Positions 26,691-36,500 of a stretch of DNA of 64,000 nt are shown in pieces. A program made the position numbers and the translations under genes. The notes under the pieces were generated by a model that saw nothing but the letters and a program-made list of their open reading frames with translations, had not been told where the DNA came from and ran no database searches. Each line of letters opens with the position of its first letter. Position 1 is the first letter of the stretch. Source of the stretch: Actinomycetota bacterium. Its GTDB lineage: Bacteria; Actinomycetota; Actinomycetes; Streptosporangiales; Streptosporangiaceae. The stretch is from assembly GCA_003168255.1 (NCBI GenBank), contig PMSU01000031.1, positions 45,667 through 109,666 of the forward strand. The letters run 5' to 3'.

Positions 26691-29045
26691 TCAGCCGGCC
26701 GGATGCTGGCCTACCGCGCCGCGGATCGCTGGCGGCGGGCGCCGTGCGGCGCTGCCGAGAGGAGGCAGCTCGAGCTTGGCGGCCCACGGGTTGTTGGCCC
26801 CGCCAGGGTAGCTTTGCTGGAACCCGCCCGGGCTGACGGGGAAGTGGCTGGTGTCGGTGGTGCCACCCAGATAGACAGCACCTGACGCCACTGCCGAAGA
26901 GATGGTTATGTCACCGGCGATGGCACTGCAGATCCCGAGCACGCACTCCTTGCTGAATCCGGTTCCGCCGAAGTAGGTGGCGTACAGGAGAGTCCCCTTC
27001 CCGAACACGGCGAGATAGAACGGGACGTCAAAGGGTCCAGGTGCGGGCGAGTACGCACCCGGAGTGGTGGGGATGTTCTTGGCGACCGCTATCCCGACGA
27101 CATAGGCCAGGCCGTGACTGTCGACGGCAATGCCTTCAGGGGTATCGGATTTACCTCCAGCCTCGCTGCCAAAATAGGTGCTGTACACGAGCCCGGTTCC
27201 GGTCGGGTTGAACTCGGCTACGGCGGTGCAGTAGGGAGCCGGCGCGCCAGCGGATGTGCACTTTGATTCGAACGCGCCGGGGGTAACGGGGACAGAGTGC
27301 GGCGGGGCGTCCGCATCCAGGTAGGCATCTCCCGCCTTGTCGACGGCGACCGCATCCGGCTGGAGAATTAGCTTGCTTCTAGAGTGACCCCAGTATGTGG
27401 CGTAGTCGAGCCGCGTGCCATCCGGATCAAGCTTGACCAGCAGGGCGCCACCGGGCGCTGCCTTGGGCTGATAAGCGCCGGGGGTGGTCGGGAATCCGGC
27501 GACGCATGTGCTGGTGATATAGGCATCGCCGTTAGCGTCGGTGGCCAGCCCCCAGGCGGGGCATTCCGCTGGCGGGTCAGGCTGGCTGGTGACGGGAGCG
27601 CCGAGATAGGTGGCGTAGATGAGCCGTGAGCCGGTGGCGTTCAGCCGGGCAGCGTATCCAACCAGATCGCCGCCCGGATAGGCAGGCTCGAATGCGCCAG
27701 GCGTCGTTGGCGCGTAGTCCGATGAGATAGTCCCGATCACCACGACCGACCCGCCCGGCGCCAGGCCAATCTGCCTGCCGAGACCGCTGCTGATCAGTCC
27801 GGGGGCGAGATAGGTCGAGTACAGCAGGCGCGAGCCGGTCGGATTGAGCTTGAACACCACGCTCTGATCCGGCGCCAGGAAGGGCTTGCGCCGGTATGCG
27901 CCCGCTGTGGTGGGGAAGTCACCCGATCCGGTTTCGCCGGTGACATAGACGTCTCCGCTGCCGTCAACAACGCCGTTGGCAATGCCCTGGAAGTCGGTTC
28001 CGCCGACGAAGGTGGAGTAGACCAGGCCCGTCCCCGAGGGATTCAGCTTGGTGACGAAGAAGTCTCCGCCGTTCTTGGCGTTCAGCTGACGCTGGTAGGC
28101 GCCCGGTGTGGTGGGGAAGTCGGGCGAGGCAGACTGCCCGAAGACATACAGATCTCCCGCTGCGTCGCTCTGGACGGAGAAGGCCGAGTCGGCCACGCTA
28201 CCGCCTAGGAAGGTGGAGTAATCGAGTCCCGGATCGATCGTCAGCGGGGTGCCCGCGCGGCGGCGGAGGGCGAACCCGAAGGTGCTGTGGCCGAGCAGCT
28301 GATAGCGGACGGCAATAGGTGTCGGGTGGCCCGCGACCGGCTGGGTGCCGACCGGCGCCTGATCGTCCAGGGTGGCGGCCGGAGTGCTGATGGCCAGTGC
28401 GCCTGACCGGTCGACGGTCAGGCGCCGCGCGCCCGCGTAGGCGAGCCGGATCCGAGTGGGGTTCGCGCGGGCCGTAAGGGTGAAGGAATAGCGCAGCACG
28501 CCGTCGCGCGCGGTGAAGATGACATTGATGCCTGGCCACACGCTGTGGTAGACGACCTGAGCGAAGGTGGGTATCGCGGTGTGCCAGCGGCCCGGGTCAT
28601 CACCCTGGAAGTAACTGACCGTTCCGGCTTGCCGCTCGCTGCCCGTGACCCATGGCCGCCGGCTCGCCCGCAGGAAGTCCAGACCGACCGACACGGTCTG
28701 GGCATCCCGGCCCGGAACTGAGCCTGGATCGGGGGCTCCCGCCGCGGCCTTCGCGGTTGTCCGGGCGAGATCAAGGGTTACCCCCGTTTCGGTGAACAGG
28801 ACCGTTACCCCCGCTTCCTGGCCGATGTAGCGCACGGCCGGGCTGTCTTGCCCAGCGTTGCGGGTGAAGGTCAACGGCAGTCGCGCGGCATCGGTCCCGG
28901 CGGCGGTCGCCACGGCCCGGTGCGCGCGGGCAGTGCCTGCTGGGCTGCGGGCGAGCGTGGCTGCCCCGGTCGACGAGCCCACCGCGGCCAGCAGGACGAC
29001 GGAGACGAACAGGAGCCTCGGCGGGTACGCGCGGACTGCATGCAT
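26691..29045 (-). CDS. Secreted SBBP-repeat beta-propeller protein
   Basis: A 784-residue protein with an N-terminal signal peptide (LLFVSVVLLAAVGSSTGA). Residues about 55-270 match the domain usually found before SBBP repeats (FTRNAGQDSPAVRYIGQ, then SYFQGDDPGRWHT and YHSVWPGINVIFT). About nine repeats follow with the pattern LxYSTxxGG...DxxGxxYVxGxTxSxDFPTTPGAY, expected to fold as a beta-propeller. No catalytic motif is visible; such proteins are thought to act in surface binding. It is the last gene of the minus-strand run behind three sedolisins (35-bp gap) and stops 3 bp from the end of convergent pknB. Confidence 0.85.
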   Translation of the reverse strand: MHAVRAYPPRLLFVSVVLLAAVGSSTGAATLARSPAGTARAHRAVATAAGTDAARLPLTFTRNAGQDSPAVRYIGQEAGVTVLFTETGVTLDLARTTAKAAAGAPDPGSVPGRDAQTVSVGLDFLRASRRPWVTGSERQAGTVSYFQGDDPGRWHTAIPTFAQVVYHSVWPGINVIFTARDGVLRYSFTLTARANPTRIRLAYAGARRLTVDRSGALAISTPAATLDDQAPVGTQPVAGHPTPIAVRYQLLGHSTFGFALRRRAGTPLTIDPGLDYSTFLGGSVADSAFSVQSDAAGDLYVFGQSASPDFPTTPGAYQRQLNAKNGGDFFVTKLNPSGTGLVYSTFVGGTDFQGIANGVVDGSGDVYVTGETGSGDFPTTAGAYRRKPFLAPDQSVVFKLNPTGSRLLYSTYLAPGLISSGLGRQIGLAPGGSVVVIGTISSDYAPTTPGAFEPAYPGGDLVGYAARLNATGSRLIYATYLGAPVTSQPDPPAECPAWGLATDANGDAYITSTCVAGFPTTPGAYQPKAAPGGALLVKLDPDGTRLDYATYWGHSRSKLILQPDAVAVDKAGDAYLDADAPPHSVPVTPGAFESKCTSAGAPAPYCTAVAEFNPTGTGLVYSTYFGSEAGGKSDTPEGIAVDSHGLAYVVGIAVAKNIPTTPGAYSPAPGPFDVPFYLAVFGKGTLLYATYFGGTGFSKECVLGICSAIAGDITISSAVASGAVYLGGTTDTSHFPVSPGGFQQSYPGGANNPWAAKLELPPLGSAARRPPPAIRGAVGQHPAG

Positions 29046-29080
29046 GACGGGCAGCTCACCTTCTCGGGAATCCGGGTCGG

Positions 29081-30439
29081 CTAATGGCCGGCCAGGTAGG
29101 AATCGATGCCGGGCCGCGGGCTGCCCTCACCGGTGACGAGGTCATAACCGGGCCCGGCCGTGCAAATCCGGCCGCAGATGCCGTTGGCGCCGGCAGTGAT
29201 GTCCCCGACCGGCTTGACGCCCTTCGCGTACACGGCAGCATGCAACTGAGCAATGGTCAGCGGGCGTATCGCGCTCTCGGCGCGGAGCTGATCCGCGACG
29301 GCAAGGATGGCGCTCCACGCGGGCGCGCCGACGCTCGTTCCGCCGAATTCAGCCCATAGCTGGTTTAGCTGGAAATGCTTGCCCTGGTAGGTGCCGACGT
29401 AATCGACGTAGATGGCGATGCCGGAGTTGGGGTCCGCGTCGAAGCTGACATCGGGGATCCCGCGGCCGGACGCATAGCGGTCGGCTGCCTTCTGGTAAGC
29501 GGACCGCGGCTCGTACGCGCTGATCCCGCCGCCGCTGTCTGCCCAGGCCATTTCCGAGCGGATCCGTCCTGCCGGGGTCAGGCTGAGAGTGGTGCCGCCG
29601 ACGGCCAGCACGCCGGGATCCGCCGCCGGATAGCCGCCGGGAGTCTGGCCATTGCCGCAGTTCTCCGCTACGTAGTTGCCACAGTCGCCCGAGGCGAACA
29701 CGCAGATCCCACCGGTGGCCGGGCACTGGCTGTTGTCGCCATGCTCGGCACGGAACTCAGCACCTCCCCAGCTGTTACTGATGGCGGCGGGATGCAGGCT
29801 TTGCGCGTAGTCGACGGCGGCCATCATCGATGCCCTGGTGTCGTTGTGACCCTCGACCACCGCGATGGACGCCTTGGGTGCCAGGGCGTGGATCATCTCC
29901 ACGTCCAGGTCGGCTTCGGCCATCCAGCTGAGTTCAAGTCCGTTGCTGGTGGAAGCACCCTGCGGAGCGGTGAACGTGAGCCGGAAGCAGCCGGTGGTTA
30001 CCGTATGTGAGCATGGTCGAGACAGGCCGTACCAGCGGTCGTACTTGGAAACGGCCGCCAGCACCGACTCACGCACGTTGAACGCTTCGGTGACGGCCAC
30101 GGTCTGGCCGGCACCTGTGCCGTGCAGCTTCAGGTAGGCGCGCAGCTCGGCCGGGTCGTAGCCGCCTGGTTCGCCGATCGTGTCCGGCGTCAGCCGCGCG
30201 CCGGGGCCGGCCCGCGGATGGCGAACGGGCAGGCGCCACATCGGGTACACATTCCCTGGCCGGACGCCGGCCGGCCCGGCCTGGACCGCCCGCCATGCGG
30301 CCAGCAGGCTAGGGCTGCTGCTGGCAAGGCTCGCGGCTCGCGCGGCGGCGGCCGCAGGCCCCGCGGCAGCCTGCGCGGCGCCCATCATGGTGACCGAGGC
30401 GGCTATGCAGGCCAGTGCCGCTCGAGCTGGTCTCCTCAT
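29081..30439 (-). CDS. Secreted short sedolisin (S53 peptidase) 1
   Basis: The ATG at 30439 follows GGGAGA and overlaps the stop of the upstream sedolisin by 4 bp, giving 452 residues; longer frames are overlap artefacts. A signal peptide (about 1-30) precedes a linker of about 70 residues and the catalytic domain starting at GGYDPAELRAYL. Catalytic residues are present: Glu175 and Asp179 in EADLD, oxyanion Asp252 in SGDCGNY, Ser369 in GGTSVGAPAW. The end PGYDLVTGEGSPRPGID is typical of the S53 C-terminus. There is no pro-kumamolisin domain of normal size. Cys-rich loops (GDCGNYVAENCGN) may form disulfides. Confidence 0.9.
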   Translation of the reverse strand: MRRPARAALACIAASVTMMGAAQAAAGPAAAAARAASLASSSPSLLAAWRAVQAGPAGVRPGNVYPMWRLPVRHPRAGPGARLTPDTIGEPGGYDPAELRAYLKLHGTGAGQTVAVTEAFNVRESVLAAVSKYDRWYGLSRPCSHTVTTGCFRLTFTAPQGASTSNGLELSWMAEADLDVEMIHALAPKASIAVVEGHNDTRASMMAAVDYAQSLHPAAISNSWGGAEFRAEHGDNSQCPATGGICVFASGDCGNYVAENCGNGQTPGGYPAADPGVLAVGGTTLSLTPAGRIRSEMAWADSGGGISAYEPRSAYQKAADRYASGRGIPDVSFDADPNSGIAIYVDYVGTYQGKHFQLNQLWAEFGGTSVGAPAWSAILAVADQLRAESAIRPLTIAQLHAAVYAKGVKPVGDITAGANGICGRICTAGPGYDLVTGEGSPRPGIDSYLAGH

Positions 30440-31743
30440 GTCCGTGTCTCCCTCCGGTGCGCGGCGGCCAGGGCGGTGTCGATGCCAGGCCGTGGGCTGC
30501 CAAGGCCGGTGACGAAGTCGTAGCCGGGCCCAGCGGTGCAAACCTGCCCGCAGCTGCCGTTGGAACCGCTGGTGATGTCGGCGAGTCCCCGGGTCAGCTG
30601 ATACAGGACCCGCTGTGCCTCAAATCCGGCGGCGGTCAGCGCGGCATCGCCCGATGCGGCGCGCAACTGGTCCGCCACCGCCAGGATCCCGGCCCAGGCC
30701 GGGGCGCCCACGCTGGTCCCGCCCACCTCGAGCCAGCCGCCGTTGGCCGTGTCATAGACAGCGACCCCGGTATCGGGATCGGCGTCGAAGGCGACGTCGG
30801 GTATGCCCCGGCCCAGATGAGGGTTCATGGTGGGGACCTGGTAACCGGGGCGCGGCTCGTAACGGCTGACGCCGCCGCCGCTGTCCGCCCATGCTGTCTC
30901 CGAATGGACAACGCCCGAGGCGCTCAGGCTGAGGGTGGTGCCGCCAACCGCGACGACGCTGGGGTTGTCGGCGGGATAGCCGCCTGGGTGTCCTGTGTCG
31001 CCGGTCGAGAAGGTGCACACACCCGCGCTGAGATGGCAATAGTGATCGTAGGTGTACTCGCTGGGCACTTCGGTGCCCAGCGTCCAGGAGTTGCTGATCA
31101 CCGCGGGATGCAGGCCGCCTGCATAGGCAAGGGCCTTGAACATGTTCTTCACGCTGTCGTTGCGGGCTTCCACCAGGACAATCGACGCCCGCGGGGCGAG
31201 GGCGTGCACCATTTCGGTGTCCAGCGATTCCTCGAGCGACCATCCGGGGTCCAGCCCGCCGATCCCGAAGGGATGCAGGCGCCTGAAACTGAAGCAGTTC
31301 TTCGCCGGCGCCTGCGCCCGCTTGGCCGGGCAGATACGCGGCAGGCCAAACTGCGCGCTGTAGGCGTTGAGGTTGGTCCTTGCGTACGGGTCGTCGAAGG
31401 CGTCCACGATCGCCACCGTCTGGCCCGCGCCGGTGCCGTGCAACCGCAGGTAGGCACGCAGTTCACCAGCCGTGTACCCGCCTGGCGCTCCGGTGACGTA
31501 CAGCGGACGGCCATCAGCGCCGTGGCCTCGGACTTTCACCATCAGCGGATGGCTGGCGACAGGGACACCGCGCGGGCCGCGCCGCTGCGGCACGGCCATC
31601 GCGGTTGGTCCGCCAGCCGCTGCTGCTCCGGTGACCGCTTCACGTGCCCTCGCCGACGCGGCCGTGATCGGCGCCGTGATCATGCAAGCGGCAACAGCAG
31701 CCACGGCAAGAGCACCGCTGAGGGTGGGGTGAGATCGCATCAC
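30436..31743 (-). CDS. Secreted short sedolisin (S53 peptidase) 2
   Basis: 435 residues with an N-terminal signal peptide (ALAVAAVAACMITAPITAA). The catalytic domain begins at GGYTAGELRAYL. Active-site residues: Glu171 and Asp175 in EESLD, Asp249 in STGDTGHPGG, Ser344 in GGTSVGAPAW. The C-terminal motif is AGPGYDFVTGLGSPRPG. It shares HPLMVKVRG before the catalytic domain with sedolisin 3 (HPLVVKLRG), so the conserved part starts earlier than the fold requires; this may be a very short prosegment. It is coupled to sedolisin 1 by an ATGA overlap, so they are made from one message. Confidence 0.92.
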   Translation of the reverse strand: MMRSHPTLSGALAVAAVAACMITAPITAASARAREAVTGAAAAGGPTAMAVPQRRGPRGVPVASHPLMVKVRGHGADGRPLYVTGAPGGYTAGELRAYLRLHGTGAGQTVAIVDAFDDPYARTNLNAYSAQFGLPRICPAKRAQAPAKNCFSFRRLHPFGIGGLDPGWSLEESLDTEMVHALAPRASIVLVEARNDSVKNMFKALAYAGGLHPAVISNSWTLGTEVPSEYTYDHYCHLSAGVCTFSTGDTGHPGGYPADNPSVVAVGGTTLSLSASGVVHSETAWADSGGGVSRYEPRPGYQVPTMNPHLGRGIPDVAFDADPDTGVAVYDTANGGWLEVGGTSVGAPAWAGILAVADQLRAASGDAALTAAGFEAQRVLYQLTRGLADITSGSNGSCGQVCTAGPGYDFVTGLGSPRPGIDTALAAAHRRETRT

Positions 31744-31809
31744 GCGCCTCCTGGCATCGGGCGATGGCTTGGACCGGATCTCGGGGCAACGAACTGGTGA
31801 AAGTCCTGC

Positions 31810-33285
31810 CTACGGGCCGGCCAGGGTCTCATCGATGCCGGGCCGGGGGCTTCCCCAGCCGGTCACCTCGTCGTAGCCGGGGCTGGCCCGGCAGGCCTGC
31901 ACCGGGCTGGCACACTCGATGAGGTTGTCCACGCCGGTGGTGATGTCACCGAACCCAGCCGCATGACGCCCGGCCCGGCTGTAGATCAGCCGCTGCGCCT
32001 GGAAACCCGCGCCGGCCAGCGGCGGCCGCCCCGCGGTTGCCCGCAACTGGTCGACAGCCGCGACGATCCCGGCCCACGCCGGGGCACCGACACTCGTGCC
32101 GCCGACGGTAAACCAGCCGGCCTGCCCGTCCAGGCCGAAGGTGTCATACACCGGAACGCCCGTGTACGGGTCGGCGTCGAAGCTCACATCCGGGATGCCG
32201 CGGCCCTGATACGGATTGATTCCATCCTGGTAAGAAGGGCGCGGCTCGTACTGGCTGACCCCCCCGCCACCAGCACCGGAGGAGATTTCGCAGCACCACG
32301 ACGCCTCAAGCCGCACCTTGCCGCTAGCGGTCAGGCCGAGCGTCGTCCCGCCCACCGACAGGACGTGCGGGTCATATGCCGGGTACTGCCCCGGGTTACC
32401 GGCATCGCCGGCCGAGAATACGCACAGGGTCTTCGCCAGCGCGCATGGCAGCTTGCCTGCTGTCTCGCCGGCGAACTCCGGTTCCCCCCAGCTGTTGCTG
32501 ATCACGCTCGGCAGTGGCCTGAGCGCCGCGGCGTAGCCGATCGCCTGAAACAGGCTGAGGGTGCTTGCGTCGTAGGCCTCGACCAGCGTGATCGACGCCT
32601 TGGGCGCGATCGCGTGCACCATCTGGGCGTCCAGATCGGATTCCAGCGCCCAGCCCGCGTCTACACCGCCGATCCCGAACGGGTGCACGCTGGCGAACGT
32701 GAAGCACCCCTGCTTCCCACGCTTTCCGGTCGTGCCGCACGGCAGCGGGAGGCCGAATTCCTTGCTGAACGTCGCGAGATCGTGCGCGGCATAGGGGTTG
32801 TCGAAGGCGTCGACGATCGCCACCCGCTGCCCGGCACCGGTGCCGCCAAGCCGCAGATAGGCGCGCAACGTCGCTGGCGTGTACCCGTCCGGCAACGTTG
32901 CGGCGAGATCCGGCGTGGCACATTTGCCCGGGTTAGCGGGCGCAGACTGGGTGTCCGCGATTGCCCGCGCCGCTGACACGCACGCCGAGTTGGCGTTCGT
33001 CCACCCCCGCAGTTTTACCACCAGCGGATGGCTCATCTGGCCAGCGCCCGGCTGTGACTGCGCCACCGCCAGTGCGCCCGGCAAGGTCGTGCCGCCCGGC
33101 GAGACGGCCGTCCTGGGCGGCTGACTAGCTGGCGAGCCGGTGTGAGTGCCAGCGACGGCAACCGTGACGACGCCGACTGTCATTGCGGCAACGAGCGCCG
33201 CCGCGGCACCGATCCTGCCCAGCCGGGACGATGCCAGCCTGGACACGTGTCGCGACGCGGGATGTGCTGTTCGCGGCTTGGTCAC
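31810..33285 (-). CDS. Secreted short sedolisin (S53 peptidase) 3
   Basis: 491 residues, the longest of the three. A basic N-terminus and hydrophobic core (GAAAALVAAMTVGVVTVAVA) form the signal peptide. The presequence HPLVVKLRGW is shared with sedolisin 2. The catalytic domain from about 134 has Glu215 and Asp219 in ESDLD, Asp294 in SAGDAGNPG and Ser398 in GGTSVGAPAW. The end is PGYDEVTGWGSPRPG. It carries extra Cys pairs compared with its neighbours (for example SWCCEISSG). First of the three proteases in transcription order, 66 bp before sedolisin 2. S53 enzymes usually work at acidic pH, which suits secretion into acidic soil. Confidence 0.92.
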   Translation of the reverse strand: MTKPRTAHPASRHVSRLASSRLGRIGAAAALVAAMTVGVVTVAVAGTHTGSPASQPPRTAVSPGGTTLPGALAVAQSQPGAGQMSHPLVVKLRGWTNANSACVSAARAIADTQSAPANPGKCATPDLAATLPDGYTPATLRAYLRLGGTGAGQRVAIVDAFDNPYAAHDLATFSKEFGLPLPCGTTGKRGKQGCFTFASVHPFGIGGVDAGWALESDLDAQMVHAIAPKASITLVEAYDASTLSLFQAIGYAAALRPLPSVISNSWGEPEFAGETAGKLPCALAKTLCVFSAGDAGNPGQYPAYDPHVLSVGGTTLGLTASGKVRLEASWCCEISSGAGGGGVSQYEPRPSYQDGINPYQGRGIPDVSFDADPYTGVPVYDTFGLDGQAGWFTVGGTSVGAPAWAGIVAAVDQLRATAGRPPLAGAGFQAQRLIYSRAGRHAAGFGDITTGVDNLIECASPVQACRASPGYDEVTGWGSPRPGIDETLAGP

Positions 33286-33356
33286 GGCGCCCTACCTTCC
33301 TGAGTAGCGCCCGATGGCACTCGTGCGGGCAGAAGATGCGAAGGCCCATCGCCTGC

Positions 33357-33470
33357 CTAGAGGGGTTCGTATTCGTCATCAGGCTCGGCCGGCGGCCCGT
33401 TCGCAGCCTGGGCATCCTCGCCGCGCGCCGCTTCCGCGTCGCTGGGCCCGTTGCCTGCTGACTCGCTCAT
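33357..33470 (-). CDS. Short acidic peptide (37 aa), unknown
   Basis: The ATG at 33470 is preceded by GGAG at a seven-base distance and opens MSESAGNGPSDAEAARGEDA, ending PDDEYEPL. The peptide is strongly acidic, has no hydrophobic segment or Cys, and lies between the LuxR-type regulator and the first sedolisin on the same strand. It could be a small regulatory or secreted-substrate peptide, or a chance frame. No family is recognised. Confidence 0.35.
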   Translation of the reverse strand: MSESAGNGPSDAEAARGEDAQAANGPPAEPDDEYEPL

Positions 33471-33571
33471 CCGCACACTCCGATGGGTCTCTTGTCCCGG
33501 AGTGTGCGCCGTCGGGGACACGGCGGACCAGTGGTCAGATGATGGATTAATCTCGCGCTCACGCGCTTGCT

Positions 33572-36500
33572 TCACTGGACGGCTTTACTACTCCCGGGGC
33601 CGCCAGCCGCGGCACGAGAGACGATCCCAAGCTCGGTACAGCTGACCGCCAGCGCGGTGCGCGAGGAGACGCGGAGTTTACGCATGGCCGAGTGCAGGTG
33701 GCTGGCGACGGTCTGGGTGGAGACCACGAGTGACTCGGCGATCTGCCGGTTGGTCCGGCCATCGAGCAGGAACCCGACTACCTCGAGCTCACGCGGTGAG
33801 AGCCTGTCGCCATAGCCCGGCCTGCCACCGCGGGCCGGCCAGCGGGTATCCACTCCATGCTGGCGCAGCGTCCGGATCACCCGCTCGGCATCGCCACGCG
33901 CCCCGAGCGCGGACAGGCTGTAAAAGACCTCGGACAATATGGGCAGGCCGGTTTCGGCAAGGCCGGTGGCGAGCAGGCAGCCGGCCTGCCGCTCGCGTGC
34001 CAGCATCGCGTCGTAGGGCCTCGGCAGCGCCTGCCAGGCCATGGCCGCCCGGGCGAACAGCGCGCCCGCCCTGGCATAGTCCGCCCGCGCCTCGGCAAGG
34101 ATCGCCCGGCATGCCACGAGGGCAGCAACCGGAGCGGGGGCGCCGCGGCCGCGCAGGCCACGGGCGAACGAGCTCACCAAGTCGTCGGCTTCACTGAGCC
34201 GTCCCGCGGCGGCCAGCGCCCCGGCGCTGACTGGGGCAAGGTCGGTGGCCCAGAGCCAGATTCCCTTGCCGGCCACCATCGCGGCCGGCTTGGCGACTAG
34301 CTCTAGCGCATCGTCGAGGCGGCCGTCGGCCAGCCGCAGCCGGGCGAGTGCCGCGGCTGGTTCCATGGCGTACTCGATCCCGCCACACCGCCATGCCTCT
34401 TCGAGGGAAACCCGCAGGCGCTCCTCTGCTTCGCAATTCCGGCCGGCGGCAGCGTGCAGCAGCCCGGTGATGGTGGCTGCTTCCAGACGGGCCAGCGCGT
34501 GCATGTCCTCGTCGTCGGCCAGGCGGCCGGCCTGCTCGGCCAAGCCATCCCAGGCGCCGGTAAACCAGTCCAGATGCAGCCGGGAGACCAAGATCACGTC
34601 GTGCATGCGCAGGTACTGGTGCCTTCGTGCGAGATCCAGCGCCTTGGCGAGCCGCCGGTCGGCCTCCTGGTACTTGCCCCACCGGGTGGCCTGATCGCCA
34701 ACGTTCAGGTGCCCCCGTGCTATCTGCTGCCTCGCCTGGGCACGGGACGCATCCTCGGGAATCTTGGCTGCCTCCGGCCAGCCGGCGTCGCGGCCCAGCA
34801 TGAGCAGCGCGCTCGCCTTATCCACCAGCAAGCGCAGCCGGTCAGCCGGCCCAAGCGACGCCGACACCTTGTCCGCGCGACGCAGCCACCGCAGATGCTC
34901 CGCGGCCGGGCATCCGGTCCCACGCGGCCAGGCCAGCAGCATCATGGCCCGCGCGGCCTGCGCCGGGTCATGTGCCAGGTACGGGATTGACCGCTCCAGC
35001 TCGGTACGGGCGGGTTCCCAGTCCTGCATGGCGGTCAGCACCTCGCCGAGCTGAGCGCGGATGTCCGCCTCCTCGCCGGGTTCCAGGGTCTGCGAGTCCA
35101 GCAGGAACCTCAGCGCATGTTCCAGATCCCTGTGCCGTTCGGGTCCGATGAAAGAGGCGAAAGGGATCTTTTTGGTGAGTCTGGCCACCACCCTGGTCGG
35201 CAGGCCGGCATGAAGAACCAGATCATGCAGCAGGGTAAGGGCGGTGACCTCGTCACCGGAGGCCACCGCGAGGTCGGCGGCATGCTCGGCGTAGCAGCAC
35301 CATCTTCCGATGTCGCCGCCCGCACGGAAGTGGCGGGCCAGCCGGGCAGGTGGCGGCGAAGATGGCTCAAGTACCTGGCCCGCCCGCAGGTGCAGCCGGC
35401 GGCGATCCGGACCGGCGATCGCCTCGTATATGGCCTGGGCCGCCAGGGCGTGCCGGAAGGACACCAGGGCGTGTCCGTCCTCGACCAGCAGGCCTGAGCC
35501 GAGGGCCTCGCACAGCCCAGCATGGGAACGTTCACCCGGCAGGCAGCTGACGGCGGCCAGCGTAGCCTCGGTGGCCGGGTCGGCCAGCACCGCTACCGAC
35601 CGCAGCATGAGCTGCGCGTCCGCGGCTAGCCGCTCGGCGCGCTCATGGACCGCATCGCGGACCGTCGGCGGGACGACGATCTCGTCGAGATGACGGCGTC
35701 TCCACTGCCCATCGCGGCGGGTCACGTCGGCTCGGTCGCCCATCAGCCGCACCAGCTCTTCCACCGCGAGCGGTACGCCCTCGGTCCGTTGGTGCAAGAA
35801 GGTCGCGAACTCATCCGAGACGCTCTCACCACCCAGCATGGACGACACGAGCCCTGCTGTCGCTGCCGCGTCGAGGGGGTGCAGCACAAGCCGGAGGCCG
35901 ACCGCGCCCGCGGCCAGCCGCGACAGTCGCGGCAGCAGCGAGCCGGCCGGCACGTCCTCCGGCCGGTAGGTGGCCACCAGGCTGGTCGGCGGCAGGCGCG
36001 CCGGGCGAGAAGCGAGGAAGAGCAGGAACTCCAGAGTCGCGTCATCCGCCCAGTGCGCGTCCTCCACGACCAGGAGGGTCACGTTCAGGCAGCCAAGCAA
36101 CTCGGCAAGCGCGCGGAACAACCTGTGCCGGACCGCTGAGGCATCCTCGGCCGGCTCCGGCGCGGGCGGCAGGGCCGCCTCCCATTCGGGAAAAACCGGT
36201 CGCAGTGCACCCGCCAGTCTCGACAAGCCGAGCATGCCCACGTCGCGCACGGCCTGGCGCAGGGCGTCTGTCAGCGGGCCAAGCGTGTGCGGCTCACGAA
36301 ATGGCGGACAGCGAGCCACCAGCGCCGCCTGTTCCCGTCCTGCCGCGGACGTCAGGAATTCCGAGATCAGCCTGCTCTTCCCGATCCCAGCCTCGCCCTC
36401 CACCAGCACCGTCGCACGGGAAATGGCGAGGACCCGGGCAAGCTCACCCAGTTCTCGCTCGCGGCCGGCGAAACGAGGCGCGAGCATCATGGGTTGCCGA

